A stretch of 11,039 bases of DNA from Chloroflexota bacterium (GTDB lineage: Bacteria > Chloroflexota > Anaerolineae > 4572-78 > J111), in NCBI GenBank assembly GCA_003695455.1, contig RFJF01000733.1, positions 1 to 11,039 on the forward strand, given 5' to 3'. Numbering within the stretch: position 1 is the first letter of the stretch; each line of letters starts with the position of its first letter. This document shows, piece by piece, positions 6,357 to 11,039 of this stretch. The position numbers and the translations under genes were made by a program. Below the pieces are notes generated by a model that had not been told where the DNA came from, searched no databases, and saw only the letters and a list, made by a program, of their open reading frames with translations.

Positions 6357-6461
6357 TTTCATCATTTTACGATTGTTTACCTCAGCCGGCTGCTCACCGG
6401 ACGGCTCTGGTTTTTCTCAGTAATTGCATCAAAATTAACCAAGTAAATCAGGAGTTTCACC

Positions 6462-7715
6462 ATGAATATGGCCGCGCTAGAGGCTAAAACCCTCGAAGAA
6501 TTACGTACGCTTGCCAGAGAAGAAGAGATTTCCGGCTACAGCCGATTAAAAAAAGGTGATTTGATTCTACAAATTCTCAAACACCAGGCCGAAGCCCAGG
6601 GCTACATTTTTGGCGGCGGCGTTCTGGAAATCATTCAGGATGGCATTGGCTTTTTACGCTCCGTTGACCTGCTGCCCGGCCCGGACGATATTTACGTTTC
6701 GCAGAGCCAAATACGGCGGTTTGGCCTGCGCACCGGCGATATGGTCATTGGGCAGGTGCGCCCGCCCAAAGACACAGAAAAATATTTTGGCTTGCTGCGG
6801 GTAGAAGCCGTCAACGGCCTCGACCCCGAATCGGCCAAAAAACGCCCCGTTTTTGAACGGATGGTCCCCATTTTTCCACAAGAACGGCTGCGGCTGGAAA
6901 CCAGAAAAGATATTCTTTCAACCCGCCTGCTGGATATTCTGGCGCCCATTGGCCGCGGCCAGCGCGGGCTGATTGTTTCGCCGCCCAAGGCCGGTAAAAC
7001 CACTATTCTCAAACAAATTGCCAACGGCATCAGCCAGAATCACCCCGACGTTCACATGATGGTGGTGTTGATTGGCGAACGCCCCGAAGAGGTCACAGAC
7101 ATGGACCGCTCGGTTGACGCCGAAGTGATGGCCGCCACCTTTGATGACCCGGAATCAGACCAGACCCGCGTGGCAGAAATGGCGTTGGCCAAAGCCAAAC
7201 GCCTGGTAGAAGGCGGGCGGGACGTTGCCATTTTGATGGACTCGATTACCCGGCTGACCCGCGCCTACAACCTGGTTGTTCCACCCAGCGGCCGCACGCT
7301 GTCTGGCGGTATTGACCCGGCAGCCCTTTACCCGCCCAAACGTTTCTTTGGCGCGGCCCGTAACCTTGAAGAAAGCGGCAGCTTAACCATTATTGCCACC
7401 TGCCTGGTTGATACCGGCAGCCGCATGGACGACGTAATTTATGAAGAGTTCAAAGGCACCGGTAACATGGAAATGCACCTGACCCGCAAACTGGCCGAAC
7501 GCCGCTTCTTCCCGGCCATTGACATTGAACGCTCCAGCACCCGCCGCGAGGATTTGCTGCTGCCCAAAGAAGATTTGCAGCGCATCTGGACCCTGCGCCG
7601 CATGATTACGGCCGTGGGCGGCGGCACAGAAGCCACCGAAATGATTTTGGAGCGCCTGCCCAAAACTGACAACAACGCCGAATTTTTGGCAACATTGAAC
7701 AAAGAAATCTATTAA
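6462..7715 (+). CDS. rho: Transcription termination factor Rho
   Basis: A 417-residue hexameric RNA-dependent ATPase that ends transcription at C-rich unstructured RNA. Residues 5-45 match the Rho N-terminal helical domain ([12 protein letters not shown]). Residues 48-118 are the RNA-binding cold-shock-like domain, with [16 protein letters not shown] (51-66), [20 protein letters not shown] (74-93) and RPPK (100-103); one aromatic of the usual GFGFLR reads I62. The motor has Walker A PPKAGKTT (174-181), [10 protein letters not shown] (205-214), Walker B VAILMD (255-260), [10 protein letters not shown] (292-301) and [11 protein letters not shown] (330-340). Its length is close to E. coli Rho (419), without the large N-terminal insertion found in some high-GC bacteria. 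AGGAG (6450-6454) is seven bases before ATG. It appears monocistronic, with a strong promoter and long leader upstream. Confidence 0.98.
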   Translation: MNMAALEAKTLEELRTLAREEEISGYSRLKKGDLILQILKHQAEAQGYIFGGGVLEIIQDGIGFLRSVDLLPGPDDIYVSQSQIRRFGLRTGDMVIGQVRPPKDTEKYFGLLRVEAVNGLDPESAKKRPVFERMVPIFPQERLRLETRKDILSTRLLDILAPIGRGQRGLIVSPPKAGKTTILKQIANGISQNHPDVHMMVVLIGERPEEVTDMDRSVDAEVMAATFDDPESDQTRVAEMALAKAKRLVEGGRDVAILMDSITRLTRAYNLVVPPSGRTLSGGIDPAALYPPKRFFGAARNLEESGSLTIIATCLVDTGSRMDDVIYEEFKGTGNMEMHLTRKLAERRFFPAIDIERSSTRREDLLLPKEDLQRIWTLRRMITAVGGGTEATEMILERLPKTDNNAEFLATLNKEIY

Positions 7716-7723
7716 CTCCAATT

Positions 7724-7743
7724 GTGGCCTGTGCGCCATTTTT
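7724..7743 (+). terminator. Possible short terminator after rho
   Basis: TGGC (7725-7728) and GCCA (7735-7738) form a 4-bp stem, with one G-T wobble outside and a 6-base loop, followed directly by TTTTT (7739-7743). It is weak by stem length but correctly placed nine bases after the stop. The inverted repeat at 7763-7788 is the alternative rho terminator. Confidence 0.4.
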
Positions 7744-7749
7744 AAATAT

Positions 7750-7778
7750 TTGACACAACCAGAGTGGTCAGCTATCAT
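7750..7778 (+). promoter_or_regulatory. Strong promoter for the LysM/M23 gene
   Basis: TTGACA (7750-7755, full consensus), a 17-base spacer and TATCAT (7773-7778, five of six). The -10 is exactly the loop of the inverted repeat at 7763-7788. Predicted start is near 7785, giving a leader of about 60 bases to ATG 7847. Confidence 0.68.
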
Positions 7779-7788
7779 GCTGACCACT
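7763..7788. repeat. 10-bp inverted repeat around the -10 box (operator or terminator)
   Basis: AGTGGTCAGC (7763-7772) and GCTGACCACT (7779-7788) are perfect arms around TATCAT, and the right arm ends in a short TTTT run. It could be an operator covering the -10 and start site, or an intrinsic terminator for rho with a poor U-tract. The sequence alone does not decide between these. Confidence 0.6.
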
Positions 7789-7846
7789 TTTGCTGTCACG
7801 CTAGGCGTTTTTGCCTAAGCACACACCATCGGAAACAATAACTTCA

Positions 7847-9025
7847 ATGCAATCTTCATTTACGCGGCAAAGCCCCGGCCCGGTTGACGATAACCGCCCC
7901 CCCCAACATGAAATTGTTGACATCAACCTGACCGTCCGGCACACCATTCAAACGTGGCAGGCGCGGCTATCGGCAGACCCGCACCTGAGAAACCGGGTCA
8001 TCACTCACCTGACCATGTTGCTGCTGGCGCTGGCTGCGCTGGGGCTGAGCCAGCTTGAACTCCCGTGGGGAACCATCAACGCCATTCACCCGCTCAAATA
8101 CACGGTTGAAGACGACGCAATATCCGCAGAAACCGCCGAACAGGAACTTGCCCTGACCTTGCCCTCGCAATTGCGCAACATTCAGGATGATGTGTTGGTG
8201 CGGGGCGCGGTTCCGCGCACCATTATTCCTGACCGTACCGCAAAAACAGCCGGACAGAACCCCGCAGCGCCATCAACCCCGGAAATAAAAATTTACAGTG
8301 TGCAAAGCGGCGACACCATTTCCGGCATTGCCGCCAAATTTGGATTGTCGCCGGAAACTATCATCTGGTCTAACCCGGATTTGGAACGCAACCCCGATTT
8401 GCTCTCGGTGGGGCAAGAGTTGAACATTTTGCCGGTAGACGGCGTGTACCACCAGGTTGGCGGCGGCGATACCATCGAAGGGATTGCCTCAACTTTTCAA
8501 ACCGACCCCACGCTCATCATTAATTTTCCCGCCAACCACCTTGCCCCCGACAACCTGGTTATTCAACCCGGCCAGTGGCTGGTGGTACCGGGCGGGCAAA
8601 AACCGTTCAGGCCGCGCGCGGTTACAGCCTACAGCGGCCCTCTACCCGACGACGCCGCGGCAGGAACCGGTATTTTTGGCTGGCCCACCAGCGGAACGAT
8701 TACTCAGGGTTACTACAGTTACCACCCCGGGTTGGATATTGCCGGCTGGCTGGGCGCGCCCATTCTGGCTGCCGATTCCGGTCACGTGGTTGCCGCCGGT
8801 TGGGATAACACCGGCTACGGATACCGGGTGGTTGTTGACCACGGCAACGGTTTTCAAACCTTGTATGCCCATCTGCAAAGTTATTATGTTGAAGCCGGTG
8901 ATAATGTTTCAAAAGGCGAGCAAATTGGCGAGATGGGCAGTACCGGCAACTCTACCGGGCCGCACCTGCATTTTGAAATCAGGCACGGCACAATTCAGCG
9001 TAACCCGTGGGGCTTTTTGCCGTAG
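7847..9025 (+). CDS. Membrane-anchored LysM-LysM-M23 peptidase
   Basis: A 392-residue type II membrane protein that probably cuts or binds peptidoglycan cross-links outside the cell. Residues 1-50 are polar, and 51-70 (VITHLTMLLLALAALGLSQL) form one membrane helix. Two LysM modules follow at about 148-196 (YSVQSGDTISGIAAKFGLS) and 200-248 (HQVGGGDTIEGIASTF). The M23/LytM zinc domain spans 276-392: H293 and D297 (HPGLD), H342 (LYAHL) and HLH at 373-375 (GPHLHFE) supply the metal and catalytic ligands, all present. The enzyme therefore looks active, unlike degenerate EnvC/NlpD-type relatives. The start is uncertain: ATG 7847 has only a weak GGA upstream, but TTG 7811, in the same frame, lies inside a TAGGC/GCCTA hairpin (7800-7820), so ATG is preferred. 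It has its own promoter and is not in an operon. A convergent gene follows after the shared terminator. Confidence 0.9.
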   Translation: MQSSFTRQSPGPVDDNRPPQHEIVDINLTVRHTIQTWQARLSADPHLRNRVITHLTMLLLALAALGLSQLELPWGTINAIHPLKYTVEDDAISAETAEQELALTLPSQLRNIQDDVLVRGAVPRTIIPDRTAKTAGQNPAAPSTPEIKIYSVQSGDTISGIAAKFGLSPETIIWSNPDLERNPDLLSVGQELNILPVDGVYHQVGGGDTIEGIASTFQTDPTLIINFPANHLAPDNLVIQPGQWLVVPGGQKPFRPRAVTAYSGPLPDDAAAGTGIFGWPTSGTITQGYYSYHPGLDIAGWLGAPILAADSGHVVAAGWDNTGYGYRVVVDHGNGFQTLYAHLQSYYVEAGDNVSKGEQIGEMGSTGNSTGPHLHFEIRHGTIQRNPWGFLP

Positions 9026-9052
9026 CGCAATTGTTGCTTCAGCCAAAAAAAC

Positions 9053-9082
9053 AAAAGCCACGCCGTTTCCGGGTGGCTTTTT
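9053..9082. terminator. Bidirectional intrinsic terminator between convergent genes
   Basis: AAAAGCCAC (9053-9061) and GTGGCTTTT (9073-9081) form a 9-bp stem, and CCG/CGG inside the loop can extend it. T residues follow on the plus strand, and the A-rich stretch at 9045-9056 gives a U-tract on the minus strand. It lies 27 bases past the peptidase stop and 28 bases past the phosphohexomutase stop, so it serves both. Confidence 0.87.
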
Positions 9083-9109
9083 ATTTTGCAGATGATTTGC
9101 GGGTGGGTA

Positions 9110-10540
9110 TCAATTCACGCCGGCCAGTTCACGAGCCTGCTCAAGCATGGCGCACACGGCGGCATCGGTGCCGGCTTCTGCGTACAGGCGCAACACCGGC
9201 TCCGTTCCCGATGGCCGGATGAGTAGCCAGCTATCATCTGCCAGGTGATATTTTACGCCATCGTAGCTGTCTACCTTGACCACACTTTCGCCGGCTATTT
9301 GCGCCGGGGCGCTCTCTGCCAGCCGGGTCACCATTTCTTTTTTTGAAATGAGTTTCTTCAGTCTCAAGTCATCACGCCGGTAGGCGGTTGGCCCGGCTAC
9401 CCGCTGCAAATCAGCAATCAGTTCGCTCAGCGGCACACCGGCATCGGCCACAATTTCCATGAGCAACAGGCCCATTAAAATGCCGTCTCCTTCCGGAATG
9501 TGGCCTTTTATGCTGATACTCCCCGATTCTTCACCGCCCAGCAGTACATCATTGTTCATCATCAATTGGGCAATCACGTCAAAGCCTACCGGAGTTTCGT
9601 GCACTTCAAGCCCAAATTTTTTAGCCAGCCGGTTGAGCATGAGCGTGCTGCTGATGGTTTTGGCAATGGCGCCGGTCATGCCGCGCCGTTCAACCAGGTA
9701 GCGCACCACCAGCGCCATTATGGTATGTGGATTCACAAAGTTGCCGCAATCATCAACGGCACCAATCCGGTCGGCGTCACCGTCGGTTGCCAGCCCAAAG
9801 TGGGCGTTTTCATTTTGCACGGTGGCAATCAATTCTTTCAGGTTCTTTTCAACCGGTTCCGGGTGGATGCCGCCAAAACCGGGATGCAGGTCATGGTGCA
9901 GTTCGTGAATGCGGGTGCGGGTGCGCGAGATGACCTCGCGGAACACGCCGCGCCCGGAACCAAACATTGAATCCGCCACCACGCGCAGTTCGCCGTTGGA
10001 AATGACGTCCATGTTAACCAGGTTGGTGGTCAGATGCTCGTAGTAGGGCCAGGCCGGGTCAAACCGCCGGATTAGCCCCTTGTCCATTGCTTTTTGGTAA
10101 TCCATCAGATTGGGGCCAATTCGCTCGTGTACCGCAAATAGTTTGCGCTCAATGGCATCAATCTGTTGTTTTGAGGCCGCGCCGCCGTAGGCTGCCTTTA
10201 CTTTAAACCCGTTGTAGCGCGGTGGGTTGTGGCTGGCAGTAATCATAACGCCGCCCACCGCTTGTTTGTGCACAATGTTGTAACTGATGGCCGGGGTTGG
10301 GGCATCGGCGCGGGCCAGATGGGCGGTAATTCCGTTGGCCGCCATTACCCGGGCCGTTTCGGCGGCAAAGCGGTCAGAGAGAAAACGGGTGTCAAATCCA
10401 ATTACAATTTCCGGATTTTCTGCGCCGTTCACCTCCAGCAGGTAATCGGCCAGCGCCTGACTGACCAGCCGCAAATTTTGAAAGGTAAACGTTTCGGCAA
10501 TAACGGCACGCCAGCCGTCTGTGCCAAATTTAATGGTCAT
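9110..10540 (-). CDS. Phosphoglucomutase/phosphomannomutase-family phosphohexomutase
   Basis: A 476-residue four-domain alpha-D-phosphohexomutase, interconverting sugar 1- and 6-phosphates in the cytoplasm through a phosphoserine. FGTDGWR at 5-11 opens domain 1. TASHNP at 101-106 carries the phosphorylated S103. DGDADR at 253-258 supplies three Mg-binding aspartates (253, 255, 257). GGEESGS at 335-341 is the sugar-selectivity loop, and RPSGTEP at 442-448 the phosphate-binding loop. All key elements are intact and length is normal. GEESG fits glucose/mannose-type mutases rather than GlmM, but the preferred sugar cannot be fixed from sequence alone. A GAGGAG ribosome site (complement of 10547-10552) lies six bases before ATG. 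Linking glucose-6-P with glucose-1-P, it would feed the glycogen synthase encoded about 5.5 kb away. A weak promoter candidate (TTGAAG, 18 bases, AATCAT; 10588 down to 10559) lies upstream. Confidence 0.92.
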   Translation of the reverse strand: MTIKFGTDGWRAVIAETFTFQNLRLVSQALADYLLEVNGAENPEIVIGFDTRFLSDRFAAETARVMAANGITAHLARADAPTPAISYNIVHKQAVGGVMITASHNPPRYNGFKVKAAYGGAASKQQIDAIERKLFAVHERIGPNLMDYQKAMDKGLIRRFDPAWPYYEHLTTNLVNMDVISNGELRVVADSMFGSGRGVFREVISRTRTRIHELHHDLHPGFGGIHPEPVEKNLKELIATVQNENAHFGLATDGDADRIGAVDDCGNFVNPHTIMALVVRYLVERRGMTGAIAKTISSTLMLNRLAKKFGLEVHETPVGFDVIAQLMMNNDVLLGGEESGSISIKGHIPEGDGILMGLLLMEIVADAGVPLSELIADLQRVAGPTAYRRDDLRLKKLISKKEMVTRLAESAPAQIAGESVVKVDSYDGVKYHLADDSWLLIRPSGTEPVLRLYAEAGTDAAVCAMLEQARELAGVN

Positions 10541-10591
10541 GTGGTTCTCCTCTAAAACATGATTTGGGAGTCAGGGGATGTGCTTCAAGCC

Positions 10592-10620
10592 TGTCACCCT
10601 GAGCAAAGCGAAGGGTCTCC
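10592..10620. repeat. REP-like palindromic element
   Basis: TGTCACCCTGAGC ... GCGAAGGGTCTCC. The arms ACCCT (10596-10600) and AGGGT (10612-10616) enclose a GA/GA mismatch pair, a GC/GC pair and an AAA loop. The wording closely resembles short intergenic elements (GTCACCCTGAGC..GAAGGGTCT) that I recall as scattered in many bacterial genomes. The abutting GGTC/GACC (10614-10625) may be part of it. Only one copy occurs in this window. Confidence 0.45.
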
Positions 10621-10649
10621 CGACCGGTGAAATGTTTAGTTCATTATTT

Positions 10650-11039
10650 TCAAAGTAGTGATCGTTCTTCCCAGCCGGAGCGGTAGCGGCGAGGCCGGTT
10701 GGCCTGCCAGCACATTTTAAAGTAGGTTCGATTTTCTTCAAACTCCACGGCCTGCGCGGCCACGGTTCCCTCACGGGCCACCGGCGCCAGCCCGGCTACC
10801 TCTTGCCAAAAGGCAGCCAGCCGGCCCTGCACCAGCGGCAACAGCGCCGATACCAGCCGCACCGGGTCGGCATCGCTGAAATTAAACGCCACTACCGCAT
10901 CAAAAATCACTCTGGCCCACAAATCCGAGGGGAAGTAGAACTGTTCAAACGGCAGCGCCGCCAGAGATTCCACCTGCGCCAGATTTTGGGCGGTCAGCAT
11001 TTGCTCCCACTCACGCCGATATTCCATCCACCCCAGCGC
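10650..11039 (-). CDS. 3' part of an uncharacterised protein, possibly a glycosyltransferase (partial)
   Basis: The frame is open from the right window edge to TGA at 10652-10650, giving 129 C-terminal residues; the ATG at 11027 is probably internal. The segment is mostly helical and acidic/aromatic: EYRREWEQML, LPFEQFYFPSDLWARVIFDAVVAF, then LVSALLPLVQGRLAAFWQEV. The FPxDLWARVI(F/Y)D pattern followed by a long helix reminds me of the C-terminal part of GT2-type glycosyltransferases such as glucosyl-3-phosphoglycerate synthase-like proteins. That is a recollection, and no catalytic motif lies inside the window. The last 20 residues (NRPRRYRSGWEERSLL) look unstructured. The gene runs in the same direction as the phosphohexomutase but is separated by 109 bases holding the REP-like element, so cotranscription is uncertain. 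Confidence 0.6.
   Translation of the reverse strand, partial: ALGWMEYRREWEQMLTAQNLAQVESLAALPFEQFYFPSDLWARVIFDAVVAFNFSDADPVRLVSALLPLVQGRLAAFWQEVAGLAPVAREGTVAAQAVEFEENRTYFKMCWQANRPRRYRSGWEERSLL

Larger units (their letters stand above)
6134..6461 (+). other. Long 5' leader of rho
   Basis: This gene-free region contains several distinct elements. A possible 19-codon GTG reading frame runs 6144-6203. A G-free, C-rich run (6176-6212) resembles a Rho-loading site. Then come the palindrome TTGTATACAA (6220-6229), a tandem TTTTAACCGG repeat (6280-6299), a second TATAAT (6328-6333) that may be an internal promoter without a good -35, and an inverted repeat at 6341-6356. A weak hairpin (6384-6406) is followed by TTTTT at 6411. 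Rho genes in other bacteria have long leaders used for autogenous control; whether this one does is inferred. Confidence 0.55.

Noticed and set aside
6074..6461. Riboswitch or structured ncRNA in the rho leader
   Set aside because: No conserved riboswitch core could be recognised; only short repeats and a G-free stretch are visible.
9500..9970. 156-codon plus-strand frame inside the phosphohexomutase gene
   Set aside because: Antisense shadow of a gene with intact catalytic motifs.
10571..10774. Short minus-strand frame across the REP-like element
   Set aside because: It overlaps the longer open frame ending at 10650 and has no recognisable content.
1..11039. CRISPR array, transposon, phage or tRNA/rRNA genes
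   Set aside because: No regularly spaced repeats, transposase motifs, terminal repeats with target duplications, or cloverleaf-like sequence were found by eye.

Overview
The window looks like a chromosomal, housekeeping stretch of a moderately GC-rich bacterium. Chloroflexota, probably class Anaerolineae, is my best guess. The clues are a secreted CAP protein ending in an FLPxIxR-like tail, a long divergent GT5 glycogen synthase, a YvcK protein with two N-terminal membrane helices, and a compact Rho. This placement rests on recalled family patterns, not on a search.

Layout, left to right. Bases 2-337 hold the 3' end of an unrecognised gene (+). Bases 487-1641 encode a secreted CAP/SCP-domain protein (+), 1728-3557 a glycogen/starch synthase-like GT5 enzyme (+), 3658-4977 a membrane-anchored YvcK/GlmR-family regulator (+), and 5015-6019 NAD-type glyceraldehyde-3-phosphate dehydrogenase (+), which ends in a textbook intrinsic terminator. 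A 388-base gene-free stretch (6074-6461) carries a near-consensus promoter and a long structured leader for rho (6462-7715, +). A promoter overlapped by a 10-bp inverted repeat then precedes a membrane-anchored LysM/M23 peptidase (7847-9025, +). A bidirectional terminator separates it from a convergent phosphohexomutase (9110-10540, -). An REP-like element lies upstream of that gene, and the 3' part of another minus-strand gene (10650 to the edge) is possibly a glycosyltransferase.

Functionally, glycogen synthase, phosphohexomutase and GAPDH sit on the glucose-1-P / glucose-6-P / triose-P axis. YvcK-family proteins are known to balance gluconeogenic carbon flow against cell-wall precursor synthesis. 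The LysM/M23 peptidase implies a peptidoglycan wall. Each transcription unit seems to have its own promoter. The most unusual material is regulatory: several near-consensus sigma70-type promoters, an inverted-repeat motif shared by the yvcK and rho leaders, an operator-like repeat ahead of gap, and a G-free, C-rich segment in the rho leader. I see no mobile element, CRISPR array, tRNA or rRNA, and no clearly novel multi-gene system.
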